NCBI RefSeq assembly: GCF_000430045.1
Contig: NZ_KE387023.1
Location: 1,116,601-1,180,600 of the forward strand
Direction: 5' to 3'
Source: Calidithermus chliarophilus DSM 9957
GTDB taxonomy: Bacteria > Deinococcota > Deinococci > Deinococcales > Thermaceae
DNA: 64,000 nucleotides
A program made the position numbers and the translations under genes. The notes below the pieces were generated by a model. It was given only the letters and a program-made list of their open reading frames with translations. It made no database searches and was not told the origin of the DNA. The first letter of the stretch is position 1. Every line of letters starts with the position of its first letter. Below, in pieces: positions 8,284 through 16,048 of this stretch.

Positions 8284-8742
8284 TCACGCGGGTTTGAACA
8301 CCATGAAGTACAGGTTGAGCAGCGGCAACACCGTGGCGATGACCCCGAACACGCCCCACCAGTTGGCCAGCCGCCAGTAGGCCGTGGGGATGCTCGCCTG
8401 CCGGGCGAAGGCGCGGGCCATGCGGGCCTGGGCGACCTGGATGGGGACGAGCGCCACCAGCCAGATCACGCCCGAGGCCACGAACAGCCCCCGGCCCCAG
8501 CCCACCCACGAAGCCCCCTCCCAGCGCCCGGCCATCAGCTCGCCGGTGACGATGATCAGCCCCACCCCCAGCGCGGTGAAGGCGAAATCCGTGACGGTGA
8601 CCATCCGCTGGGCATAGGCCACGATGGCCGGGTTCTGGGTGCGGTCGGCCAGCACCTTCCACAGCGCGGTCACTAGGATGTTGCCCAGGAAGATCACCGC
8701 GCCCAGCACGTGCAGCGACTTGAGCAGGAGGTAGCTATCCAC
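8284..8742 (-). CDS. DUF2269 family four-helix membrane protein
   Basis: 152 aa with four predicted membrane helices. The family-typical LLLKSLHVLGAVIFLGN with a conserved His in helix 1 (His11) and LANWWGVFGV near residue 124-133 are seen. DUF2269 proteins are of unknown function; intramembrane His residues recall heme or quinone-binding small membrane proteins, but this is only a guess. GTG start with GGAGGGGGT just upstream; the first codons overlap a 21-codon leader ORF (8735-8800). Likely co-transcribed with the DUF4188 gene and controlled by the adjacent TetR regulator. Confidence 0.75.
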   Translation of the reverse strand: MDSYLLLKSLHVLGAVIFLGNILVTALWKVLADRTQNPAIVAYAQRMVTVTDFAFTALGVGLIIVTGELMAGRWEGASWVGWGRGLFVASGVIWLVALVPIQVAQARMARAFARQASIPTAYWRLANWWGVFGVIATVLPLLNLYFMVFKPA

Positions 8743-8800
8743 GGCGCACCCCCTCCGCTTCGACGCCCCCTACCCGACCGTTTTGTTCGTTCCCGTTCAT
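8735..8800 (-). CDS. Small leader ORF (21 aa) ahead of the DUF2269 gene
   Basis: ATG at 8800 is preceded by an excellent Shine-Dalgarno (AAGGAGGT, 4 bases away), the best in this region. The peptide is MNGNEQNGRVGGVEAEGVRRG and its TAG lies 8 bases inside the DUF2269 gene, so the ribosome that finishes it could restart at the GTG of DUF2269. No similarity is recognised. It may be a coupling leader peptide or a small protein; comparative data would be needed to choose. Confidence 0.45.
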   Translation of the reverse strand: MNGNEQNGRVGGVEAEGVRRG

Positions 8801-8826
8801 ACCTACCTCCTTACGCTATTCATATG

Positions 8827-8841
8827 CTTAACGCTGTTAAG
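8827..8841. promoter_or_regulatory. Palindromic operator, probable TetR site 1
   Basis: CTTAAC-GCT-GTTAAG, a perfect 6-bp inverted repeat with a 3-base spacer, lies between the TetR gene end and the DUF2269 leader. It overlaps the likely minus-strand promoter (TTAACA, 16 bases, TAGCGT). A near-identical site lies at the TetR gene's own promoter, which suggests that this regulator controls both. Confidence 0.6.
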
Positions 8842-8858
8842 TGAGCGATCCAAAAAAA

Positions 8859-9521
8859 TCAGGGGCTGAGCCCTCGAGCCAGCATCTCCATGAACTGCCC
8901 GGCCAGGCGGCGCACGTCGGCGGGGTTGTCCCAGCGCGGCACGACGCCCTTCATGCTCAGCGCCAGCGACACGATGCCGTGCATGCCCGACCAGACGAGG
9001 TTGGTGGTCTCGAGGGGGTCGCCCATGCGGATCTTGCCCGCCTTCATGGCCTCGGTCACCGCCTGGAGCAGGATGTGGTAGGAGGTCGAGCCTTCCACCT
9101 CGCCCGCGGGCGCGCTGGCCCGCAGCGCCCACTCCGAGCGCTGCATGAACATCATCTGGTAGTGCAGCGGGCGGGAGAGGCCGAACTCGAGGTAGGCCCG
9201 GCCCAGCGCCTCGACGCGCTCGAGGGGGTCGGGGGTGCTGCGGTAGGCCTGCTGCAGGGCCTCGGTGAACTCGGCGAAGCCCTGCTGGCACACGGCGAAG
9301 AGCAGGTCGTCCTTGTCGGCGAAGTAGAGGTAGATGGCGGTGGGCGAGTACCCGATGGCCTCGGCGACCTGCCGCAGGCTGAAGCCCTCGTAGCCCTGCT
9401 CCTCGAAGAGCCGGGTAGCGGCTTCCAGGATGGTGCGGCGCAGCTCCTGCTTCTGCTGCTCGCGCCGCTCGGCGCTGCGCTGGCGGATGCGGGCCTGCCG
9501 GGTGGCCGTGGGGTCGCTCAC
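8859..9521 (-). CDS. TetR/AcrR family transcriptional regulator
   Basis: 220 aa. Basic N-terminal extension, then the TetR helix-turn-helix at about residues 27-75 (ILEAATRLFEEQGYEGFSLR ... SPTAIYLYFADKDDLL). The C-terminal ligand domain contains LHYQMMFM near 113-120, as in the WHG/TetR_C_33 type. GTG start; the promoter (9528-9556) places the transcript start at the GTG. Sites CTTTAC-GGT-GTTAAG (9534-9548) and CTTAAC-GCT-GTTAAG (8827-8841) imply autorepression plus repression of the DUF2269-DUF4188 unit. Inducer unknown; a fatty-acid or hydrophobic ligand is typical of relatives. Confidence 0.88.
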   Translation of the reverse strand: MSDPTATRQARIRQRSAERREQQKQELRRTILEAATRLFEEQGYEGFSLRQVAEAIGYSPTAIYLYFADKDDLLFAVCQQGFAEFTEALQQAYRSTPDPLERVEALGRAYLEFGLSRPLHYQMMFMQRSEWALRASAPAGEVEGSTSYHILLQAVTEAMKAGKIRMGDPLETTNLVWSGMHGIVSLALSMKGVVPRWDNPADVRRLAGQFMEMLARGLSP

Positions 9522-9527
9522 GGCCTC

Positions 9528-9556
9528 AGCTTACTTTACGGTGTTAAGTTAGTCAA
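9528..9556 (-). promoter_or_regulatory. tetR promoter with overlapping operator (site 2)
   Basis: On the minus strand TTGACT (9551-9556), 17 bases, TAAGCT (9528-9533), then 6 bases to the GTG start. The inverted repeat CTTTAC-GGT-GTTAAG (9534-9548) fills the spacer, an ideal place for a repressor to block RNA polymerase. Confidence 0.65.
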
Positions 9557-9561
9557 TACTG

Positions 9562-10392
9562 CTAAACGAGCTTCCTGGAACGCAGCCACTCGAGGCTCAC
9601 CCGCACGCTCTCCAGCGGCCTGGCGCTCTCGTCCTGCTCGACGAGCAGCCAGCGCACCCCGCTCGCCTGCGCGGCCCGCACGGCGGCCTCGACCGGCACC
9701 TCGCCCCGCCCGAGCTCGACCGTCCGGCGCCCCTCGAGGTCCTTGAGGTGCACCAGGGGCAGGCGGCCCGTGTACTTGCGCACGTAGGCGGCCGGGTCCT
9801 GGCCCCCGGCGTGGGCCCAGGCGACGTCGAGCTCGGCCTCGAGGCTGGGCGCGGCGGCGAAGAGGGCGTCGAAGGCGGGCCGTCCCCCCACCTTCTCCTC
9901 GAACTCGAACTCGTGGTTGTGGTAGACCAGCCGGAGCCCCGCCGCCCGGCAGGCCTTGCCCAGCCGCTCGAGCCGCCCGAACAGCTCGCGCCACTTCGCC
10001 TCGCTGCCGCGCAGCCCCGCGTCGAGCCAGGGGCACACCAGGTAGGGCGTGCCCAGGGCGCGGGCCAGCGCGACCTGGCCGTCGAGGCCCTGCTCGAGCT
10101 GCTCCAGCGGGACGTGCAGCCCGGCCACCTCGAGGCCCAGCCCGTCCAGGAAGCGCCTGAGCTCGCCGGGGTTGAGCCCGCCGTAGACCCCGGCGAACTC
10201 CACCCCCTTGTAGCCCATCGCCGCGACCTGCTCGAGGGTCTCCTTGAAGCGGTCGCCCAGCAGGTCGCGCAGGGTGTAGAGCTGGAGCCCGACCCTGGGG
10301 CGCGGGGTGTTCTGGGCCCGGCCCAGGCCCTTCGCGGCCAGCGCCGTCGCGGCCACGCCCTGCAGGAATCGCCGTCGGTTCATCGGCTTCAT
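9562..10392 (-). CDS. Tat-exported sugar phosphate isomerase/epimerase-like TIM-barrel protein
   Basis: 276 aa. The N-terminus MNRRRFLQGVAATALAAKG is a twin-arginine signal with the cut probably near residue 27 (GRAQ). The rest is an AP-endonuclease-2-type TIM barrel: VGLQLYTLRD at about 34-43, GYKGVEFAGVYG near 60-71, YHNHEFEFEEKVGG near 157-170 and DVAWAHAGG near 189-197, with the His and Glu residues that bind metal in this family. Secreted members of this family in other phyla act on sugars or inositol-like compounds; the substrate here is unknown. Lone gene on the minus strand. Confidence 0.85.
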   Translation of the reverse strand: MKPMNRRRFLQGVAATALAAKGLGRAQNTPRPRVGLQLYTLRDLLGDRFKETLEQVAAMGYKGVEFAGVYGGLNPGELRRFLDGLGLEVAGLHVPLEQLEQGLDGQVALARALGTPYLVCPWLDAGLRGSEAKWRELFGRLERLGKACRAAGLRLVYHNHEFEFEEKVGGRPAFDALFAAAPSLEAELDVAWAHAGGQDPAAYVRKYTGRLPLVHLKDLEGRRTVELGRGEVPVEAAVRAAQASGVRWLLVEQDESARPLESVRVSLEWLRSRKLV

Positions 10393-10426
10393 GCCCCTCA
10401 GTCATACCGGCCCGCCGCATGAGATG

Positions 10427-11359
10427 CTAGATGACCCGGCGGTTCCAGTTGGCGAGCAGCAGGCTCGAGGCCAGCAGCGCCCCGGCCAGCAGGCACAACA
10501 GCGCCGTGACCTCGCTGCGCTGGGGCTTCCACACCGTCTGGCGCTGCAGCTCGCGGTAGACCTCGAGCAGCCGCTCGGCGGAGCCCACGGCGAAGTACCG
10601 CCCCCCGGTGACGTCGGCGATGCCCCGCAACTCGGCCTCGTCGAACCCGGCGAAGGGCACGTTGGGGTCGGAGCTGTTCACCGACCCCACCCCGATGGTG
10701 TGGACCACGACGCCCAGCTTGGCGGCCTCCCGCGCGGCCTCCTCGGGCTCGATCCCGGTGCGGTTCTGCCCGTCGGAGAGCAGGATCACCGTGGCCGAGC
10801 CCAGCACCTTGCCGTCCTCGCCCAGCGGGAAGGCCCGGACGCTCTCCATCAGCCCCTCCCCGATGGCGGTGTTGGGGCGGCGCTCGAGGTAGCCGATCTG
10901 CTCGACCACCTCGGCGTGGTTGCCGGTGAGGGGCGCGTTGAGGACGGCGTACCCCGCGAAGCTCACCAGCCCCACCTTGATCCCGTCGGGCAGCCGCTCC
11001 ACGAAGTCCTTGGCGGCGGCCTTGGCGGCTTCCAGGCGGGTGGGGGCGATGTCCTGCGCCCGCATGGACCCGCTGACGTCGAGGGCGAGCACGATGCCGG
11101 CCCCCTCGTCGGGCATGGGGATGACCGCCTGCGGCCGGGCCAGGGCCAGCAGCCCCAGGAGCAGGGCGAGCCCGTAGAGCCCCAGCGGCAGGTAGCGCCT
11201 GGGGTTACGGCCGTGCGCCGTGGCCTGCCGCCAGCGCTCGAGGCCCGGCAGCAGCCCGTACCCCTCGCGGGCTTCCCGGCGCACCATCCGCCAGTAGACC
11301 CACGCCAGCAGCGGCAGCAACAGCAGGGCCAGCAGGAGGTGCGGAGCCTGGAAGCTCAT
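10427..11359 (-). CDS. VWA domain membrane protein (BatA-like)
   Basis: 310 aa from the chosen ATG. N-terminal membrane helix (PHLLLALLLLPLLAWVYW), a second helix at about 58-75, a von Willebrand A domain with MIDAS motif DVSGSM at 94-99 and TAIGEG/LLSDGQN further on, and a C-terminal helix. This is the layout of Bacteroides aerotolerance BatA-type proteins, which work with MoxR ATPases and DUF58 proteins, but no such partner is next to it here. An ATG 16 codons upstream is possible, but TACCAT lies 6 bases before the ATG at 11359, the leaderless geometry seen for other genes in this window. Confidence 0.85.
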   Translation of the reverse strand: MSFQAPHLLLALLLLPLLAWVYWRMVRREAREGYGLLPGLERWRQATAHGRNPRRYLPLGLYGLALLLGLLALARPQAVIPMPDEGAGIVLALDVSGSMRAQDIAPTRLEAAKAAAKDFVERLPDGIKVGLVSFAGYAVLNAPLTGNHAEVVEQIGYLERRPNTAIGEGLMESVRAFPLGEDGKVLGSATVILLSDGQNRTGIEPEEAAREAAKLGVVVHTIGVGSVNSSDPNVPFAGFDEAELRGIADVTGGRYFAVGSAERLLEVYRELQRQTVWKPQRSEVTALLCLLAGALLASSLLLANWNRRVI

Positions 11360-11595
11360 GAATGCATGGTAGGGCAGCCCCTCGTTTCCAAGTTGGAGCC
11401 CCCTCACGCTTGACCAAGTAAAGCGCCCCCCTCGTCAGGGGCCACCCCGACCGAAGGAGCATGAGCGCCCCCCGGGCCTCGAGCCGCCCCCTAAGGGACA
11501 CCCGGAAGTGCGGCCTCCCGAAATTTACGGGAATAGGAACCTTTCTCCAAGGCCCAGTGAACCGGGCCAGCTTTATCGAGTGGGCATATTAGGGC

Positions 11596-12471
11596 TCACT
11601 GGTGGGTTCTCACCAACGTCCACTGCTCTTCCGAGAAGGTACAGCCGTTGAGCTCGAATATGCGCCGCATAGGATAGTTGCCGTAATCCGTCGCGCCTAC
11701 GTACTGGGGAGCAAACTGACGGGCTTTATGCATTAAGTACCGGTGCAAACGGGCCCCCCAGCCCTGTCCGCGAAGAGGGGGAATTACGCCGAGCAGTTCT
11801 ATCCTCGCCACGCCCTCCCTCTGCCGGCCGACCAGACCCGCAGCCAGTAGCTGTCCTGTTGCATCCACGACCTTGTAGCCTTCGACAGCTTGGTAGGTCG
11901 TGTAGTGTTGTGTCTTCGCCTCCAATATGCTTCGCACCTGGCCTGAATCAGCCATGTTCGTCACCAGGCTGTAGAACCTAACAAATCGTTCGTCGAGCAT
12001 TTCTTCGATCGAAAACGGTTGGGTAAACTCGGGTTCTTTAAAGCCGCTCACCCCGGATAAGTCAGCGGCATAGACGAGGACGTGGCTCTCCTCCACCCAT
12101 CCACTTCGATAGGCCAGCTCGACCAGATTTGGGTCATTGCGCTTAGAGCTCAGGTTGAGGCTCAGCCGGGAGCCTCCTTGCTGCTCAGCCAACCACCCCA
12201 AGAGGAAGAGGGCCGCTTCATCCCCCAGGTTTTCCGCTGTGCGCGGTGCTACTACCTTGAGCGGGGTCGTGCCGGACACATGGGAAAGGCTGAAGGCAGC
12301 TAGAATGTTATTGTTCCCATTAATCAAGACCCATAGATCCTCAATTCGCGTTTTCCGGACTTCGAGCCTGAGTAGCAGATTGTTTAAGGCAGACTTGGAG
12401 TCAGTTTGGCCCCTCAGCGCTACAAATTCTGCCAATTCACTTTGTTCCGGGTTTCTGATCTTCATTGTCAT
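11596..12471 (-). CDS. GNAT family N-acetyltransferase
   Basis: 291 aa. The C-terminal half shows the GNAT fold: VARIELLGVIPPLRGQGWGARLHRYLMHKA near residues 218-247, with R/Q-x-x-G-x-G/A (RGQGWG) for acetyl-CoA binding, and YPMRRIFELNGC near 264-275. The N-terminal half may be a degenerate second GNAT domain. The gene is clearly less G+C-rich than its neighbours and its ATG lies inside the end of MITE-like copy C (the element's GGTAT plus one host base gives ATG); a second in-frame ATG follows two codons later. Substrate unknown; horizontal gain is likely. A GGCCCG...GGGCC hairpin lies about 20 bases after the stop. Confidence 0.8.
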   Translation of the reverse strand: MTMKIRNPEQSELAEFVALRGQTDSKSALNNLLLRLEVRKTRIEDLWVLINGNNNILAAFSLSHVSGTTPLKVVAPRTAENLGDEAALFLLGWLAEQQGGSRLSLNLSSKRNDPNLVELAYRSGWVEESHVLVYAADLSGVSGFKEPEFTQPFSIEEMLDERFVRFYSLVTNMADSGQVRSILEAKTQHYTTYQAVEGYKVVDATGQLLAAGLVGRQREGVARIELLGVIPPLRGQGWGARLHRYLMHKARQFAPQYVGATDYGNYPMRRIFELNGCTFSEEQWTLVRTHQ

Positions 12472-12594
12472 ACCAGATTCGGTTAGTTCGGCGCCGGATG
12501 GCGGCGAACTAACCCGACCGAAGGGAGGGCTCTAGGATTCAAAAAGATAGCCTCCGGGGCTCTTCGGATCGGATGATGATTTTGAATCCGGTAT
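12470..12594 (+). repeat. MITE-like palindromic element, copy C (125 bp)
   Basis: Starts ATACCAGATTC and ends GAATCCGGTAT. First hairpin 12481-12514 conserved; the second hairpin has lost several bases on the right arm (GATGATTTTGAATCC instead of the full TATCTTTTTGAATCC). Its left end supplies most of the start codon of the neighbouring acetyltransferase gene on the other strand. Confidence 0.88.
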
Positions 12595-12612
12595 CAGATC
12601 CTGAGATTAAAC

Positions 12613-12643
12613 ACTCACCATCTCTGCTTTAGAGATGGTGAGT
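12613..12643 (-). terminator. Strong hairpin, likely terminator of lhgO
   Basis: Perfect 13-bp stem ACTCACCATCTCT / AGAGATGGTGAGT with a 5-base loop. Read on the minus strand it is followed by GTTTAAT. It lies about 125 bases beyond the lhgO stop within an AT-rich 170-base gap in which no gene is seen. The weak T-run leaves room for another role, for example a transposon remnant. Confidence 0.5.
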
Positions 12644-12767
12644 ACAGGTTACTACAAGTTCTTAGGGATGCTCTAAACAATGAGAGTGAAGATCGACCAA
12701 ATTGCCGCATCCAGTCTTAGTCTGGACCAGACGTTCATCATCCAATTCCCTCATGATTGTATTTAAA

Positions 12768-13997
12768 TCAACGTATCAATTGTTCCGAGTTTGCTTTCCC
12801 GCCCATCAGCGCCTCGGCCTTGTCCACCACGTACTCGGCGAAGGGCATGGCGGCGGTGAAGGCCGGGGAGATGGCGTTGAGCACGTGCAGCCCCTCGGCG
12901 TTGCCCTCGAGGTTGAAGTCCATCACCAGCTTCTTGGCCCGGTGGTCGTAGAGCTGGGCCCGGATGCCGGGGCGGCCCCAGGTGCGGAAGTTCTCGGGGC
13001 GGGTGCCCTCGAGCATCCGGGCGGCCTGGGCCACCAGGTAGCGCTGGGAGTACTTCCGGATCTCCTCGAAGGCCAGCCGCCGGAAGTCGAAGTCGTTGCG
13101 CAGGAACAGGATGGCCTCGTCGCGCAGCACGCCCAGCGCCTCCATGAGGTCGAAGCCCTCCAGGCCGTTGTAGTTCTCGCGCCAGAAGGCGGGGATGGCG
13201 GTGGGCCCGATCTTGGTCTTGCCGTCCACCGTCACGGTGAAGTGGACGCCCAAAAAGGTGTTGCGCAGGTCGGGGACGGGGTAGATGTGGCGCTTGAGGC
13301 TGCCCTTGGGCTCCGAGCCGTAGAGGTAGAGGCCCTTGAAGGGCAGGATGCGGTAGTTGAGCCCGATGCCGAAGTCGTGGGCCACCTCGTCGGCGTGCAG
13401 CCCGGCGGCGTTGATCACGTAGCCGGCCTCGAGCTCGCCCTGGGGGGTCCGCACGGCCTTGCCCCGGCGGCCCAGGTAGGGGCTGGAGAGCCGGAACTCG
13501 ATGCCCTGGGCGCGGGCCTCGGCCACCAGCGCGTTCATGCACTCGACGGGGTTGACGGTGGCGGTGTTGGGCGACCACAGGGCCAGCTCGGTGGTCTTGA
13601 CCCGGGGCTCGAGCTCCTTGGCCTCCCGCTCGCTGATGAGGTAGGTCTCGACCCCGTTGAGGTCGCCGCGGCGCTTGAGCTCCTTGAGGCCCTCGAGCTC
13701 GCCCTCGTGCTTGGTCACCACCAGCTTGCCGCACTCGTTGATGCTCAGGCCCTGCTCCTTCACGAAGGCCTTCCAGCGCTCGTTGCCCAGCCGGGTGAAG
13801 CGGGCCTTGAGCGAGTCGGCGGTGTAGTAGAAGCCCGCGTGCAGCACGCCCGAGTTGCGCCCCGAGCCGTGGGCGGCGATGTCGTTTTCCTTTTCCAGCA
13901 CGGCGATGCTGGCCTTGGGGTTGCGGCGCTTGAGCTCCAGCGCCACGGTGGTGCCCACCACCCCGCCGCCGATGATGAGGAAGTCTACGGTCTTCAC
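12768..13997 (-). CDS. lhgO: L-2-hydroxyglutarate oxidase-type FAD oxidoreductase
   Basis: 409 aa. N-terminal FAD-binding GGGVVG at residues 10-15, followed by the DAO-fold segments GSGRNSGVLHAGFYY (about 44-58), typical of L-2-hydroxyglutarate oxidase/dehydrogenase, and GLHADEVAHDFG near 199-210. It would oxidise L-2-hydroxyglutarate to 2-oxoglutarate, passing electrons to oxygen or the quinone pool. GTG start with AGGAG 6 bases upstream. The last ten codons (KANSEQLIR region) are AT-rich, unlike the rest, and run into an AT-rich gap, so the natural C-terminus may have been replaced. Lone gene. Confidence 0.88.
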   Translation of the reverse strand: MKTVDFLIIGGGVVGTTVALELKRRNPKASIAVLEKENDIAAHGSGRNSGVLHAGFYYTADSLKARFTRLGNERWKAFVKEQGLSINECGKLVVTKHEGELEGLKELKRRGDLNGVETYLISEREAKELEPRVKTTELALWSPNTATVNPVECMNALVAEARAQGIEFRLSSPYLGRRGKAVRTPQGELEAGYVINAAGLHADEVAHDFGIGLNYRILPFKGLYLYGSEPKGSLKRHIYPVPDLRNTFLGVHFTVTVDGKTKIGPTAIPAFWRENYNGLEGFDLMEALGVLRDEAILFLRNDFDFRRLAFEEIRKYSQRYLVAQAARMLEGTRPENFRTWGRPGIRAQLYDHRAKKLVMDFNLEGNAEGLHVLNAISPAFTAAMPFAEYVVDKAEALMGGKANSEQLIR

Positions 13998-14110
13998 GGC
14001 CTACTCCTATTCCTAGCCTACGCCAAGGCGGCGTTAGGGGGATCGTTAGGGCAGCGTGAACCCGGGGAACGGGCTGCAGCCGGGCCCCGCACGACGACGG
14101 CCCGGCCGGG

Positions 14111-14677
14111 TTACCACCAGCGTAGGGGGGTCTCGGGGAAGGCGGCGGGAGCCACCTCGTCGCCCTCGTCGTAGGTCTGCTTGCTGCGGTAGTCCTCGCC
14201 TTGGGGGTCGCGGTAGACCTCGAGCTGTTTCCCCTTGACGTCCAAGATCCACACCTCGGGCACCTTGTTGCGGGCGTAGACCCGCAGCTTGCGGCCCCGG
14301 TCGTAGGCCAACGTCGTGTCGCTGATCTCGACGACCAGGCGCACCTGCTCGGCGTGGGGCACGCCACCCGGGTAGCTATTCCTGTCGATCACGGCGAAGT
14401 CCGGCTCGGGCAGGCTGGTTTCCTCGGCAGTGCGTAGGGGCACCTGGCAGAGAATTCGGGCTTTTTCCCGGAGCTTGAGGACGAGTTCTTCGTTGAGCAC
14501 AGCGAGTTTATCCACGTGATCGTCGCCCATGGGCGGCATCTCGAAGACCTCCCCCTCGAGCAATTCCAGGCGAAGCTCCTGCGGGAAGGCTCCGGCGCGG
14601 TGCATTTTCTCGAACTCGGCCACCGTGAAGCGGTGGCGCCGTTCGTCCCCCGAGGGTTGGGGCGGCGTCTTTAGCAC
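14111..14677 (-). CDS. Uma2 family (DUF820) putative endonuclease
   Basis: 188 aa from a GTG at 14677. PD-(D/E)xK-like core of the Uma2/DUF820 family: LELLEGEVFEMPPMG (about 37-51), PEPDFAVIDR near 92-101 with the Asp, LVVEISDTTLAYDRG near 112-126 with the Glu-Ile-Ser-Asp motif, KLRVYARNKVPEVWILD near 128-144. Relatives are abundant in thermophiles and cyanobacteria and are of uncertain role. An in-frame start further upstream would run into the divergent promoter; TACAAT ends 7 bases before the GTG, so the mRNA is probably leaderless. Confidence 0.85.
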   Translation of the reverse strand: MLKTPPQPSGDERRHRFTVAEFEKMHRAGAFPQELRLELLEGEVFEMPPMGDDHVDKLAVLNEELVLKLREKARILCQVPLRTAEETSLPEPDFAVIDRNSYPGGVPHAEQVRLVVEISDTTLAYDRGRKLRVYARNKVPEVWILDVKGKQLEVYRDPQGEDYRSKQTYDEGDEVAPAAFPETPLRWW

Positions 14678-14715
14678 GGGCTCAATTGTAGCAAGGGCGG
14701 TTAGGATTAGAGGGC
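14678..14715. promoter_or_regulatory. Compact divergent promoter region (38 bp)
   Basis: Only 38 bases separate the divergent starts of the Uma2 gene and the pyrimidine-nucleoside phosphorylase gene. Minus strand: TACAAT (14685-14690) with 7 bases to GTG. Plus strand: TAGGAT (14702-14707) with 8 bases to ATG. The two promoters must overlap, and both transcripts would be leaderless or nearly so. Confidence 0.5.
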
Positions 14716-15996
14716 ATGAACCCGGTCGCATTCATCGAAGCCAAGCGCGACGGCCACGCCCACAGCCGGGAAGAGCTCGAGGCCTTCCTCTCCGCCTACC
14801 TGCGCGGCGAAATCCCCGACTACCAGGTCTCGGCCTGGCTGATGGCGGTGTTCTGGCGCGGCATGACTCCCGAGGAGACCACCGCGCTCACCCAGGTCAT
14901 GGCCGACTCGGGCCACCGCCTCGACCTCTCGGCTTATCCACACCCTGTGGATAAGCACTCCTCCGGCGGGGTGGGCGACAAGACCACCCTGGTGGTCACG
15001 CCCATCCTGGCCGCTTGCGGCTGCACGGTGGCCAAGATGTCGGGGCGGGGGCTGGCCCACACCGGGGGCACCATCGACAAGCTCGAGAGCGTCCCCGGCT
15101 GGAGCGGCGACCTCAGCGAGGAGCGTTTTCACGAGCTGGCCCGCACGGTGGGGCTGGTGATTGCCGCGCAGTCCAAGGACCTCGCTCCCCTCGACGGCAA
15201 GCTCTACGCCCTGCGCGACGTGACCGCCACCGTGGACTCGCTGCCCCTCATCGCCTCCTCGATCATGAGCAAGAAGCTCGCCGCCGGGGCCCGCACCATC
15301 GTCCTCGACGTGAAGGTGGGGGCGGGGGCCTTCATGAAGACCCTCGACGACGCCCGCCGGCTGGCCCAGACCATGATCGCCATCGGCAAGGGCGCGGGGC
15401 GGCAGGTGCGGGCGGTGCTCTCGAGCATGGAGCGCCCGCTGGGGCACGCGGTGGGCCACGCCGTCGAGGTGCGCGAGGCCATCGCCACGCTGCGCGGGGA
15501 GGGCGCCGAGGACCTGCGCGAGTTGGCCCTCGCCCTGGCCGCCGAGGTGCTCGAGGCCGAGGGCAAGGACCCCGCGCGCGCGCGGGAGGCGCTCGAGTCG
15601 GGCGCCGCCCTCGCCAAGTTCCGCGAGTTCCTCCAGGCCCAGGGCGGCGACGCGCAGGTGGTGGAGGAGCCCGAGCGGCTCGAGCTCGCCCCCGAGGTCT
15701 GGGAGCTCAAGGCCCCGCACGACGGCGCGGTGGCGGCGGTGGACGCGCTCGAGGTGGGCCTGGGCGTGCTGGCCCTGGGCGGCGGGCGCGTGAAGAAGGG
15801 CGAGGCCATCGACCTGGGCGTGGGGGCCTGGCTGGCGAAGAAGCCGGGCGACCGGGTGCGGGAGGGGGAGGTGCTGGCCCGGCTGCACCACCGGGGCAAG
15901 GGGCTGGAGGAGGCCGCCGAGCGCCTGGGCCGGGCCTACCGCCTGGCCGCCGAAGCCCCCAATCCACCCTTAATCCTCGACGTGCTCCGCGGTTAA
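14716..15996 (+). CDS. Pyrimidine-nucleoside (thymidine/uridine) phosphorylase
   Basis: 426 aa. The family signature is complete: [12 protein letters not shown] at residues 80-91 (phosphate and substrate loop), [17 protein letters not shown] at about 111-127, and the C-terminal PYNP domain from about 340. The enzyme splits thymidine or uridine with phosphate to base and (deoxy)ribose-1-phosphate. It may be DeoA or Pdp; the sequence alone favours the Gram-positive/Thermus-type pyrimidine-nucleoside phosphorylase. Divergent from the Uma2 gene, with an M23 peptidase gene downstream after 52 bases. Confidence 0.92.
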   Translation: MNPVAFIEAKRDGHAHSREELEAFLSAYLRGEIPDYQVSAWLMAVFWRGMTPEETTALTQVMADSGHRLDLSAYPHPVDKHSSGGVGDKTTLVVTPILAACGCTVAKMSGRGLAHTGGTIDKLESVPGWSGDLSEERFHELARTVGLVIAAQSKDLAPLDGKLYALRDVTATVDSLPLIASSIMSKKLAAGARTIVLDVKVGAGAFMKTLDDARRLAQTMIAIGKGAGRQVRAVLSSMERPLGHAVGHAVEVREAIATLRGEGAEDLRELALALAAEVLEAEGKDPARAREALESGAALAKFREFLQAQGGDAQVVEEPERLELAPEVWELKAPHDGAVAAVDALEVGLGVLALGGGRVKKGEAIDLGVGAWLAKKPGDRVREGEVLARLHHRGKGLEEAAERLGRAYRLAAEAPNPPLILDVLRG

Positions 15997-16048
15997 TCCG
16001 GTCAAATTGCCTTGACCCGCCCGCGGCTTTCATGTCATTCTCACCCCC

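Noticed and set aside
11414-11595. Eighth MITE copy in the gap before the VWA gene
   Set aside because: Only a CCCGACCGAAGGAG-like stretch of about 15 bases matches; the ends and hairpins are missing. At most a remnant.
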